Below, one piece after another: positions 7,064-14,272 of a DNA stretch of 28,810 nucleotides. The stretch lies in contig CALELM010000060.1 in the NCBI GenBank assembly GCA_937902665.1, forward strand, positions 1 through 28,810, written 5' to 3'. Source of the stretch: an uncultured Selenomonadaceae bacterium. GTDB lineage: Bacteria; Bacillota; Negativicutes; Selenomonadales; Selenomonadaceae. The notes under the pieces were generated by a model that was not told the DNA's origin, made no database searches, and worked only from the letters and a program-made list of their open reading frames with translations. Numbering within the stretch: position 1 is the stretch's first letter; each line of letters begins with the position of its first letter. Made by a program: the position numbers and the translations under genes.

Positions 7064-8563
7064 TTATGCCTTTTTCTTTTTTTCAACCCACGGAAATGTC
7101 TTCAAAAGATGATTTCCAATAGCCTCACCAATCAGCTTCTTCCCTTCCGCATCCGGATGCAATCCGTCCACAGAATAATCTGCCCGAAGATATCCATTCT
7201 CATCTGACAAAAGATCAACAATATCCAGCGAATAAGGCTGCGTCATTATCCATTCATTGATTTGCCTCCGCTGTTCTTGCCAACCCTCTGGCGGAATTCC
7301 AATCAATCCTCGAAGCGCTATCACATCAGGATTTACTGGTGTTGGTGTTACAAGCACTGGATATATGCCGTTGTCCCAGCACTTTTCTGCCAATGTATGC
7401 AGGTTCTGTGTCGTCTCACTTGCAGGCGTTCCCCCGCGAAAATCATTGACGCCTCCCATAATAACCAAAATTTTGGGGTGGAATGCCAAGACCTCCGCAT
7501 CAAAACGATCCAACATATCCTGTGTTGTATTTCCACTGCAGCCAATATTCTTAACAGGAACAGGAGAATACGTTTCCCAGCTGTACATACTGTACCCAGG
7601 CGGCACGGAAACTGCACCTCCTCCATGCGTAATGCTATCTCCTATTGCCGCAACCGTAACCGATTCCGTAATGTGGAACGGACTCTTTTCCGACCACTCG
7701 CTCATCGGCTCTCCTGCCTCGTTAACTGCACGAACCCGCCAAAAGTAATCGCCTGGATAAGTATAGCCCCAGCTCTCGTAAACATCATATTCGCCCCCCA
7801 TAAGCGTGCGAATCAGTTTCTCTCCGCTTGGACGATCACGAAAAACCTGAACCTCATGATGAAGCGCACCTCTCACAGGAATCCATGAAAATACAGGATA
7901 TACTGGGAAATAATCCATTTTTTCAAACTCCGTCGTCACTCTGGGAGAATCTGGGTTGAATTCTCCGCCAGAGGAAATCGGACGGATCTCAGAAAAGGTT
8001 CTGATTGCCTTTCCCTCAAAATCCAAAGGACATACCTTCCAAAAAAGATGATTCTTCTCATCTCCAAATTTCGCAAGATTCAGTTCCACGCCATTGGAAA
8101 ATATATAGTTTTGCGTATGCACAATATTTCTCATTATATTCTGTTTTCCCTTCAGGACAACTACCTGATAGCTAACCGCTCCGGGAACAGGTTCCCACAA
8201 AAGGCGTACCTTGTTTTGCAAAAGTACATCGAGAACCTGCTGCGTTTTTCCATTTGCCTTGCTCCTTACAGGCGTAACAGCCTTAACAGTCTCGGCAGGC
8301 TTAACAGTCTCAGCAGGCTTGACTTCCTCAACAGGCTTGGCAGTCTCGGCAGGCATCCCCTCCTTCTCCGTCTTTGGCTTAGAGATCTCCTGCTTTTGCT
8401 TTACTTCCTCTGTCTTTGATGACGAAGGATTTACATTTAACTGGCGACCCTGCGATGGAACGATTTTTATCGTCCGATCCTGTGCTTGTGCCGTTTCGCT
8501 CATTGGAATTATCATCGTTGCCGCTGCAACAGCAAGGATTATTTTTTTTGAAAAAAACATCAT
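7064..8563 (-). CDS. Exported SGNH/GDSL-family hydrolase with Fn3-like domains
   Basis: A 499-aa protein. An N-terminal signal peptide (1-27, ending AQA) is followed by a Pro/Glu/Lys-rich linker with repeated PAETVK units (about 60-100), two Ig/Fn3-like modules (about 108-195 and 215-298; the second ends YFWRVRAVNEAG), and a C-terminal SGNH hydrolase: block I GDSITHGGG (Ser310), block II GCSGNTTQD (Gly), block III GGVND (Asn373), block V DGLHPD (Asp466/His469). SGNH enzymes are esterases or deacetylases; an envelope polysaccharide or peptidoglycan substrate is plausible given export, but is inferred. ATG 8563 overlaps the thiD stop codon as ATGA, implying translational coupling. Confidence 0.9.
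   Translation of the reverse strand: MMFFSKKIILAVAAATMIIPMSETAQAQDRTIKIVPSQGRQLNVNPSSSKTEEVKQKQEISKPKTEKEGMPAETAKPVEEVKPAETVKPAETVKAVTPVRSKANGKTQQVLDVLLQNKVRLLWEPVPGAVSYQVVVLKGKQNIMRNIVHTQNYIFSNGVELNLAKFGDEKNHLFWKVCPLDFEGKAIRTFSEIRPISSGGEFNPDSPRVTTEFEKMDYFPVYPVFSWIPVRGALHHEVQVFRDRPSGEKLIRTLMGGEYDVYESWGYTYPGDYFWRVRAVNEAGEPMSEWSEKSPFHITESVTVAAIGDSITHGGGAVSVPPGYSMYSWETYSPVPVKNIGCSGNTTQDMLDRFDAEVLAFHPKILVIMGGVNDFRGGTPASETTQNLHTLAEKCWDNGIYPVLVTPTPVNPDVIALRGLIGIPPEGWQEQRRQINEWIMTQPYSLDIVDLLSDENGYLRADYSVDGLHPDAEGKKLIGEAIGNHLLKTFPWVEKKKKA
8283..8354. repeat. Four 18-bp tandem repeats inside the SGNH hydrolase gene
   Basis: Four consecutive 18-bp units, the first two being TTAACAGTCTCGGCAGGC and TTAACAGTCTCAGCAGGC, the others diverged. 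They encode the Pro-Ala-Glu-Thr-Val-Lys linker; the unit is a multiple of three, so copy-number change would alter linker length without a frameshift. Confidence 0.85.
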
Positions 8564-9384
8564 ATCTGCGCTTCTCCATTCTTTTCAAAATCGGTATATC
8601 TTCCCCTCAATGCATAACCATGCGAAACAGGTCCGCATCCGCTTCCCAAATCCAGTTGAGCGGCAAGTGCCCCTGTCAAATAATCCTTGGCAAGCCCAAC
8701 AGCCTCCCGCAAAACGTACCCCTTTGCCAAATTTGACGCAATCGCACTGGAAAGGGTGCAGCCTGTACCATGCGTATTTCGATTATCAATACGTTCCGAA
8801 TGATACCAATAACATGACCCCTCAAAGAAAAGAACATCATCTGCACAGCCGTCAAAATGACCGCCCTTTCCTAATACAGCAACATGATAGGCTCTGCCAA
8901 TCTCGCAAGCAGCCTCTTCCATGTCTCCCGTGCTTTGGATCTTCTTCCCTGTCAGACATTCCATCTCAGGAATATTCGGTGTCAAAACTATTGCCAGCGG
9001 AAAAAGCTTCTCCTTTAATGCCTGTACTGCATCCGGCTTCATCAATCTTGCACCGCTCGTTGCCACCATAACAGGATCCACCACGACATTATCTGCGTTG
9101 TATTCCTTCATCTTTTCTGCAATCACATCAATAAGCTCTACAGAAGAAACCATGCCTATCTTCACGGCATCTGGACGAATATCTTCAAAAACAGCATCCA
9201 ATTCCTGTGCCAAAAAATCCGGTGTTGCTTCCATGATACTGCGAACACCCATCGTATTCTGTGCAGTCAGTGCCGTAACAGCACTCATACCAAAAACCCC
9301 ATGCGCCAACATGGTCTTTAGGTCTGCCTGAATCCCTGCTCCACCGCTTGAATCGCTTCCTGCAATCGTCAGAACCTTTTTCAT
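8560..9384 (-). CDS. thiD: Hydroxymethylpyrimidine / phosphomethylpyrimidine kinase
   Basis: A ribokinase-fold kinase of thiamine biosynthesis that phosphorylates HMP and HMP-P (274 aa, normal length). Family motifs: TIAGSDSSGGAGIQAD at the N-terminus, KIGMVSS, DPVMVATSGARL, LTPNIPE and the anion-hole HGTGCTLSSA. Start ATG 9384 follows GGGAGG; the in-frame extension to 9432 has none. The stop overlaps the start of the SGNH hydrolase gene by 4 bp. No TPP riboswitch is recognisable upstream, and no other thiamine gene lies in the window, so it may function in salvage. Confidence 0.94.
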   Translation of the reverse strand: MKKVLTIAGSDSSGGAGIQADLKTMLAHGVFGMSAVTALTAQNTMGVRSIMEATPDFLAQELDAVFEDIRPDAVKIGMVSSVELIDVIAEKMKEYNADNVVVDPVMVATSGARLMKPDAVQALKEKLFPLAIVLTPNIPEMECLTGKKIQSTGDMEEAACEIGRAYHVAVLGKGGHFDGCADDVLFFEGSCYWYHSERIDNRNTHGTGCTLSSAIASNLAKGYVLREAVGLAKDYLTGALAAQLDLGSGCGPVSHGYALRGRYTDFEKNGEAQI

Positions 9385-9409
9385 CTGGTTATTCCTCCCT
9401 ACCTGTTTT

Positions 9410-9439
9410 ATTAAAGCACAAATAACAGGCAAGAATCAA
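9410..9439 (-). promoter_or_regulatory. Possible thiD promoter
   Basis: On the minus strand: -35 TTGATT (9439-9434), an 18-bp spacer and -10 TTTAAT (9415-9410), about 26 nt before the thiD start. This would give a very short leader. Confidence 0.4.
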
Positions 9440-9585
9440 TACAAAAAACAAATTCAAAATTGCAGAAATACTCTGAACCTAAAAAATGACAACTTGTTGC
9501 TGCATATCTTCCTCGCACAGCCTTCTTCTTCAAATCTGGAAGTTATACCTATACCTAAAATTAGCTAAAATTTCAAAATTGCTTC

Positions 9586-9641
9586 CAAAAATAATAAAAA
9601 ACAGCTATGCAAAAGGCAGATTGCCTTCTGCATAGCTGTTT
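9586..9641 (-). terminator. Terminator of the acetolactate decarboxylase gene
   Basis: AAACAGCTATGCA (9599-9611) pairs with TGCATAGCTGTTT (9629-9641); the stem continues inward as AAGGCA/TGCCTT after one mismatch. On the minus strand it is followed by TTTTTATTATTTTT. Confidence 0.92.
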
Positions 9642-9651
9642 GCAAACGATT

Positions 9652-10461
9652 TCATTTTCCCTGTTCCACCTTTTGGATATCCTTGCTTTGGTCTTTCGCT
9701 AAATCAAGCTTGCCAAATTCCTCGCTCTTGGGAAGAACCATGTGGAATTCCCTCGTCACATCATAGGAAACAGTTCCATTCCTCATCTTCATCTCAAAAA
9801 CATGCCCGCCTTTTTTGCGGTCGTCCGATATGAAATGAAAATGCCAGCCTAACGCATTCAGTTGGCTCATATAAGGTGGGCAATAAATGGCAACGATTGT
9901 CCCTTTCAAATCATCAAAAGAGTATTCCACCTGATCCCGTTCCAAAACCTTTACCAATGGCTCATAGGGGGGAGTCTGCTTTCGTTCGCTCCTTGCATAG
10001 ACCTTCTCAAAGTCCCCATCCACACGCACCATGTAAAAATTGTTCCTTCCATTCTGTGCCACGACCTCGTCCAGCTTTTTTTGGAGGTCTGACAGGCTTT
10101 GGATATCCTTCACGTCAAAAGAACCATCTTCCTCAAAATACGTTACTGTGCAAAACGGTGTCGTTTCCGTCTCTGCCGCCTCTACTACAGTCGCATCGCC
10201 AAGTGCTTGGTAAATATGCCCATCCAGCATGATCATCTCACCATTGACTCCCTCGAAGGTTCCAAGCCCCGTATCCCCCATCGTATGCACTTGATGCATC
10301 GTAACAAAGCCATCATAATACCCCGCAGTCAACGACTGCAAAAGAGCAGGCTGGTATATCGTCTCATGGGCAATCACCTCCGCAGAAGCTATACCGCCCA
10401 TACCAAGCAAAGCAGCGCAAACAACACCAGCTATCCTGTTCCTGACAAAATTCTTACGCAT
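9652..10461 (-). CDS. alsD: Alpha-acetolactate decarboxylase with signal peptide
   Basis: Converts 2-acetolactate to acetoin (AlsD/BudA family, 269 aa). Zinc ligands fit the family spacing: His207 and His209 in GWHFHFISDD, and His220 in KKGGHVF. The substrate-side Glu75 (VNGEMIMLDG) and an Arg near 157 (YARSERKQTPPY) are also present. The N-terminus is a clear Sec signal peptide (positive start, hydrophobic core VVCAALLGMGG, cleavage after ASA at 27), so the enzyme should act in the periplasm, as is known for the secreted Brevibacillus enzyme but not for most AlsD proteins. No acetolactate synthase is nearby. It lies 19 nt downstream of the glycosyltransferase gene and may be co-transcribed with it. 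Confidence 0.92.
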   Translation of the reverse strand: MRKNFVRNRIAGVVCAALLGMGGIASAEVIAHETIYQPALLQSLTAGYYDGFVTMHQVHTMGDTGLGTFEGVNGEMIMLDGHIYQALGDATVVEAAETETTPFCTVTYFEEDGSFDVKDIQSLSDLQKKLDEVVAQNGRNNFYMVRVDGDFEKVYARSERKQTPPYEPLVKVLERDQVEYSFDDLKGTIVAIYCPPYMSQLNALGWHFHFISDDRKKGGHVFEMKMRNGTVSYDVTREFHMVLPKSEEFGKLDLAKDQSKDIQKVEQGK

Positions 10462-10480
10462 TTCACAACCCCATCTCTAC

Positions 10481-11719
10481 TTAAATGCAATTCAGTAAAT
10501 TCCTTCCGATAATTCTGTCATGCTCTATCAAGAAATCTGCATTTATATAATCGGTACCTTCCTCATATCCTGCCTGTGCCAATGCCTGATTCACAAAAGG
10601 ATATGCTCTCATTACTAGCAGTAATGGCCTATCCTTTTTATTCTGCTCAAGATACCCTAAGCATTCTTGCACAATAACAGCATCTTTTTCATCATAAATA
10701 CCAAAAAATATTGCTCCATTACAATTTATTCCACTGTCCTTCAGACGCTGTAAATCTGTTTCCATGCAACCGCAGAATACTATATTTCTGTCCCTCATAA
10801 TATTCGTAAGAAGTTTATCCGTTTCATACCTTGCTTTCATTGCTGTGCTGACGACTCTTAGAAGCACATTCCCATCAAACCATGGCGTTTTTATGTAATA
10901 ATCAAAGAAAAGCTGCTTATATACATCGTCTTCTTTTGTCAAATCCATAGCATGCCCCGCATAGTGATAAATACATTCCTGCAATTTATACTGCTTGATG
11001 TCAGGATAGCGCAGAGCTTCTACGAAAGTATCGTATTTCACTGGGAGATGATAATACTTGTCTGCAAAGTAATAGTTCAGTATATCCTGATCAGGGCAGT
11101 CATATTCCGGATGTTTTTTCAATAGTTCTATTCCTTCAAAACATATATCAGGATAATTTCTATAGGCTTCCATTTCAAGCATGAGTATTCCAGAGCAGAA
11201 ATAATTCTCTCTTTTTACCGTGCCATTATTGCACATTTCTTTTTTTGCTGCATGATAATACGTCGCTTCTACCTCTGCTACAGCTGCTACACCATTTTCA
11301 CCGGTTGGTTCGTTGTATAATTTTTCTATGTCAAGGTTTACTATAGTATCACAATCGAGATAAATTACCTTCTTTATATGCTTAGGCAAAACGTGCATTA
11401 AAAGCAGCCTGTACATTGCTGCTGGACTAAAACGCCCATTATCCTTCGCTTTTATCTTAGACACCATATCCGGCAGAAGCTCATCCATATTGTAGAACAC
11501 GATGTTCTGTCCCTGCATTCTCGCCTGATATATGTATTTTTCCTTGTTTTCTTCACTTAAGGTATTATCATGCAAGATGTGTACTGTGAGCCATGCTTCC
11601 GTGTTATCATATAACGACTGCAAGGAAGCTGCAGCTATTCTGCTGAAGTTTCCTGTCTTGTCATAGATAGCATAACATACATGTACCATACGGTTGGCAC
11701 ATTTTTTTAATTCTTTCAA
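10481..11719 (-). CDS. Family 8 glycosyltransferase
   Basis: A GT-A fold, retaining GT8 enzyme (412 aa as called), of the LPS galactosyl/glucosyltransferase (RfaI/GspA) type. Motifs: HVCYAIYD start of the nucleotide-binding fold, MYRLLLMHVLP, metal-binding DCD (122-124) in VIYLDCDTIVN, YFCSGILMLE, and PDQDILNYYF. The expected C-terminal His-rich segment is HYAGHAMD. A C-terminal extension of about 110 aa follows, containing a Rossmann-like NIVFCGCMETDLQRLKDSGI and resembling a small NAD/SDR-like or regulatory fold. The start is assigned to TTG 11719 because AAGGAG lies eight bases upstream; the open frame continues to 12046 through tandem repeats and the yvrJ region. It may modify cell-envelope glycans. 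Confidence 0.85.
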   Translation of the reverse strand: MKELKKCANRMVHVCYAIYDKTGNFSRIAAASLQSLYDNTEAWLTVHILHDNTLSEENKEKYIYQARMQGQNIVFYNMDELLPDMVSKIKAKDNGRFSPAAMYRLLLMHVLPKHIKKVIYLDCDTIVNLDIEKLYNEPTGENGVAAVAEVEATYYHAAKKEMCNNGTVKRENYFCSGILMLEMEAYRNYPDICFEGIELLKKHPEYDCPDQDILNYYFADKYYHLPVKYDTFVEALRYPDIKQYKLQECIYHYAGHAMDLTKEDDVYKQLFFDYYIKTPWFDGNVLLRVVSTAMKARYETDKLLTNIMRDRNIVFCGCMETDLQRLKDSGINCNGAIFFGIYDEKDAVIVQECLGYLEQNKKDRPLLLVMRAYPFVNQALAQAGYEEGTDYINADFLIEHDRIIGRNLLNCI

Positions 11720-11742
11720 AGTCAATTCTCCTTTTTCAGCCA

Positions 11743-11807
11743 AATTGCAATCCCGAATTGCAACCCAGAAACAGAATCCCAAATTACAATCCAGAATTAC
11801 AATAAAA
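11743..11807. repeat. Five 13-bp tandem repeats upstream of the glycosyltransferase
   Basis: Five consecutive 13-bp units: AATTGCAATCCCG, AATTGCAACCCAG, AAACAGAATCCCA, AATTACAATCCAG, AATTACAATAAAA. They fill the stretch between the possible promoter and the ribosome binding site of the glycosyltransferase gene. Unit length is not a multiple of three. Confidence 0.8.
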
Positions 11808-11871
11808 GGTTGCTCCATGTGAAATAGATTATCATATCCCACAACATTTTTCAAATTCGAAAGAACCTCTG

Positions 11872-12012
11872 TCACTTCCTGTCGATTGTCTGCGTCAGCT
11901 GCTGAATACTGTCGTTCAGCGCAGAAAGCCGTCCTTCGATTCTCACCAGCAAAAATGCCGTGACTGCCATCGGAAATCCTACATTTCCTGCCGCTCCCAA
12001 AACCTCTGCCAT
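11872..12012 (-). CDS. yvrJ: YvrJ-family small membrane protein
   Basis: A 46-aa protein below the usual size cutoff for ORF calling. It has one hydrophobic helix (about residues 5-23, containing GNVGFPMAVTAFLLVRIEG) followed by an amphipathic helix RLSALNDSIQQLTQTI. The GFP-x-A-V-x-x-x-L-L-V-R-I-E signature is that of the YvrJ family of Firmicutes, whose function is unknown. The start ATG 12012 is preceded by GGGGGTGGAG, a strong ribosome binding site. YvrJ genes usually accompany DUF1659/DUF2922 genes; neither is seen here. It ends 150 nt before the glycosyltransferase start. Confidence 0.85.
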   Translation of the reverse strand: MAEVLGAAGNVGFPMAVTAFLLVRIEGRLSALNDSIQQLTQTIDRK

Positions 12013-12103
12013 TTTCTCCACCCCCTTTCTGTCTTAAACATGCCAAGCATCAGAGAAATAACAACCTGCCCTTGCCATTTTTTGTATTTCTTTAAGGAGA
12101 TAC

Positions 12104-12131
12104 TTGCTTTTTATAAAAAAAAGTATACAAT
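12104..12131 (+). promoter_or_regulatory. niaP promoter
   Basis: -35 TTGCTT (12104-12109), a 16-bp A-rich spacer and -10 TACAAT (12126-12131); transcription should start near 12138. Confidence 0.65.
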
Positions 12132-12143
12132 ACTAACGTGTAC

Positions 12144-12178
12144 CTCGTTGCTGTCTTGACAGCTGTAACGAGTTTTAT
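12144..12178 (+). promoter_or_regulatory. Palindrome / hairpin in the niaP leader, candidate NiaR operator or attenuator
   Basis: GCTGTC-TT-GACAGC (12150-12163) is a perfect inverted repeat just downstream of the predicted transcription start. Outer arms CTCGTT and AACGAG extend it into an RNA hairpin with a 3-nt bulge, followed by TTTTAT. As I recall, the NAD-biosynthesis repressor NiaR of Firmicutes binds TGTCTTGACA-like palindromes and controls niaP, which would fit; this was not checked. It could alternatively work as a weak attenuator. Confidence 0.5.
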
Positions 12179-12201
12179 CTGTACTAAAGGAGGACTTATT
12201 T

Positions 12202-13542
12202 ATGATTTTGGAACGATTGGAAGCGCTCCCTACAGGTTCCTTCCAATACAAGCTGCTGATGGTGACGGGACTTGGCTGGCTGTTCGATGCCATGGACACA
12301 GGGCTGATATCCTTTGTTCTTCCGCTTTTGACAAAAGAGTGGGGCCTTACCTCAGAACAGGCTGGATGGATTGGAAGCATCGGTCTCATTGGCATGGCGC
12401 TCGGTGCTGTGCTTTCCGGAACACTTGCCGACCGCATTGGACGCAAAAAAGTGTTCTCCATTACAGTTTTGCTTTACAGTCTTGCCACCGGCATGTGCGC
12501 ACTTTCCTGGAGCTATGAATCGCTGCTCTTTTTCCGGTTCCTCGTTGGGTTCGGGCTGGGAGGAGAACTTCCCGTTGCCGCAACGCTTATGAGCGAGTAT
12601 TCCCCTGCCCATCTTCGCGGACGCTTCATCGTACTTCTGGAGAGCTTTTGGGGACTTGGCTGGCTCGTTGCTGCCTGCATCGCCTACAAGGTAATTCCTG
12701 CTTTTGGATGGCAATCAGCTTTCCTGATTGGAACACTGCCCGCCCTCTATGTATTCTTGATTCGTCTTCACCTGCCGGAATCCATTCGCTACCTGATTTC
12801 CAAAAACCGCATCAGCGAAGCACAGGAAATCCTCCTCGACTTGGAGAAAAAGACCGGCGTAGAAAGCAAGCCATTTGACAAGGAACTCAGCCCGATGGAA
12901 AAGGGACAGCCCGATGCCGCTCCCGGTTTTTCCACGCTTTGGACAAAGCAATTCCGACTGCGTACTGCCATGCTTTGGCTTGCATGGTTTGGAATCGTCT
13001 TCAGCTATTACGGAATCTTCATGTGGCTGCCTTCCATCGTCTTTGCACAGGGCTTTGCCGTGGTAAAAACGTTTGAATATGTCCTGCTCATGACGCTTGC
13101 GCAGTTGCCCGGCTACTATGCAGCCGCATGGCTCGTTGACATCATTGGGAGAAAATATACGCTCTCCCTCTTTCTCCTGCTTTCCGGCGTTTGCAGCTTC
13201 TTCTTCGGAAATGCCGGCGATGCCTCCTCCCTTCTCGCATGGGGCGCTGGCATGAGCTTCTTTAACCTCGGTGCATGGGGCGTTATCTATACCTATACCC
13301 CTGAGATGTATCCAACTGCCATCCGTGCGCTTGGCTCGGGCTGGGCAGCAGGCTTTGGGCGCATTGGCGGAATGATTGCTCCTGCACTGGTTGGAATCCT
13401 GCTTGCCAAGGGACTTGGCATGGATTTCATCTTTGCCATGTTCGCTTCTGTCTTTGTAGTAATTTCTGCCATTGTCATCAGCCTTGGCACAGAAAGCAAG
13501 CAAAAAACACTCGAAGAACTGGAACAAGCAGTGGAAGCATAA
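12202..13542 (+). CDS. niaP: Niacin transporter, MFS family
   Basis: A 12-helix major facilitator of the sugar/aromatic-acid porter group (446 aa), predicted to import nicotinate/nicotinamide for NAD salvage. It is closely similar in wording to Bacillus NiaP (YceI): GLGWLFDAMD in helix 1, LADRIGRKKVF between helices 2 and 3, GFGLGGELPVAATL in helix 4, LLESFWGLGWL in helix 5, FSYYGIFMWLPS in helix 7, FEYVLLMTLAQLPGYYAAAWL in helix 8, FFNLGAWGVIYTYTPEMYPTA in helix 10. The ribosome binding site AAAGGAGG precedes ATG 12202. It is a single-gene unit with its own promoter, a palindromic leader and a terminator. A related aromatic acid substrate cannot be excluded. Confidence 0.88.
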   Translation: MILERLEALPTGSFQYKLLMVTGLGWLFDAMDTGLISFVLPLLTKEWGLTSEQAGWIGSIGLIGMALGAVLSGTLADRIGRKKVFSITVLLYSLATGMCALSWSYESLLFFRFLVGFGLGGELPVAATLMSEYSPAHLRGRFIVLLESFWGLGWLVAACIAYKVIPAFGWQSAFLIGTLPALYVFLIRLHLPESIRYLISKNRISEAQEILLDLEKKTGVESKPFDKELSPMEKGQPDAAPGFSTLWTKQFRLRTAMLWLAWFGIVFSYYGIFMWLPSIVFAQGFAVVKTFEYVLLMTLAQLPGYYAAAWLVDIIGRKYTLSLFLLLSGVCSFFFGNAGDASSLLAWGAGMSFFNLGAWGVIYTYTPEMYPTAIRALGSGWAAGFGRIGGMIAPALVGILLAKGLGMDFIFAMFASVFVVISAIVISLGTESKQKTLEELEQAVEA

Positions 13543-13587
13543 CTCTTTCACAAGCGGTTTCTTTGCAAAAACATTTCAACTCAAAAA

Positions 13588-13633
13588 ACAAAACCTCGCA
13601 TGTGGCTTAAGCAAGCTGCCTGCGAGGTTTTTG
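13588..13633. terminator. Bidirectional terminator, niaP / toxin-antitoxin pair
   Basis: AAAACCTCGCA (13590-13600) pairs with TGCGAGGTTTT (13621-13631). It is flanked by T-tracts on both strands (TTTTTGG on plus, TTTTGTTTTTTG on minus). Confidence 0.88.
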
Positions 13634-13657
13634 GTATACTAAAGAATCATTGCTGTT

Positions 13658-13885
13658 CTATGCCACCTTTGCATAATCAAGCACTGCAATCTCCTGCATC
13701 ATTTGTTTTGCTAGATTCACAAGTCTCTCAATTTTCTCTGCAACTTCATCTGTATAGTACTTCTCTCCACATTGATCACATTCCTCACAAGGAACATTCT
13801 TAATTACAATGATGGTACCCTTGTAATTAACAACATGAGTTGTTACACTTGGCGATACAGTGTCACCTTTACAAAACATACACAC
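13658..13885 (-). CDS. YgiT-type zinc-finger antitoxin (MqsA N-domain-like)
   Basis: A small 75-aa protein with zinc-binding cysteines CMFC (residues 2-5) and CEECDQCGEKYY (33-44), then a short helix. This is the YgiT/MqsA-type zinc-ribbon layout without the HTH DNA-binding domain. The start is GTG 13885, with AAGGAGG eight bases upstream; ATG 13879 is the alternative. It overlaps the stop of the DUF4258 toxin gene by one base (TAGTG). Such zinc-finger proteins are encoded next to DUF4258 proteins as antitoxins, here in toxin-first order. Confidence 0.85.
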   Translation of the reverse strand: MCMFCKGDTVSPSVTTHVVNYKGTIIVIKNVPCEECDQCGEKYYTDEVAEKIERLVNLAKQMMQEIAVLDYAKVA

Positions 13886-14196
13886 TATTTCTTCCTCCTT
13901 GTCTTCAAATCATCCTCAAATTTCACATTATTAGGGAAATACGCTGTTATTATATATATGCTTTCTTCATCAGTACCTGCAACAACATGCAATACTTTTT
14001 CATTTACGGTATACCCAAATATCAGACAACTTGGATGTGGATAATCGTCAGAATAATCTTCTATGACTTCTCCCTCACGAATGCATTTCTCCACATCATC
14101 TCTGGAAATATCTCTTTCTCCCATCCTTTCCAAACAATGCGTAGACCATTTTATTTTGTTATCAGAAAGCAATTTCTGTAAAATACTAATCTGCAT
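13885..14196 (-). CDS. DUF4258-family putative toxin
   Basis: A 103-aa RelE-like fold protein. DUF4258 features are WSTHCLERMGERDISRDDVEKC (the His-x3-Arg-M helix pair), IREGEVIEDY, PHPSCLIFG, VLHVVAG and IYIITAYFP near the C-terminus. DUF4258 proteins paired with YgiT-type zinc fingers are considered toxins, probably mRNA interferases; activity is not shown here. ATG 14196 has only AGGAAGG at 13 bases as a ribosome binding site. A weak promoter (TTGACT 14280-14275, 17 bp, TAAATG) overlaps the end of the lipoprotein gene. Confidence 0.8.
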   Translation of the reverse strand: MQISILQKLLSDNKIKWSTHCLERMGERDISRDDVEKCIREGEVIEDYSDDYPHPSCLIFGYTVNEKVLHVVAGTDEESIYIITAYFPNNVKFEDDLKTRRKK

Positions 14197-14272
14197 TATC
14201 TTTTCTTAACCTTCCTATTACATTTTGAAATCACATCTAAAGACACATCTTCATTTACTATTCTGCTCCCTA

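Noticed and set aside
8211..9071. A 286-codon plus-strand ORF across the thiD/SGNH junction
   Set aside because: It is a shadow of two real minus-strand genes with clear catalytic motifs.
9385..9585. TPP riboswitch before thiD
   Set aside because: None of the conserved TPP-aptamer stretches was seen on the minus strand, and a promoter candidate lies within 60 bp of the start.
11720..12046. N-terminal extension of the glycosyltransferase through the repeats and yvrJ
   Set aside because: It has no ribosome binding site at its start, the composition is unlike a GT8 N-terminus, and yvrJ in another frame is convincing.
12715..13551. A 278-codon minus-strand ORF
   Set aside because: It is antisense to niaP, with no membrane segments or start signal.
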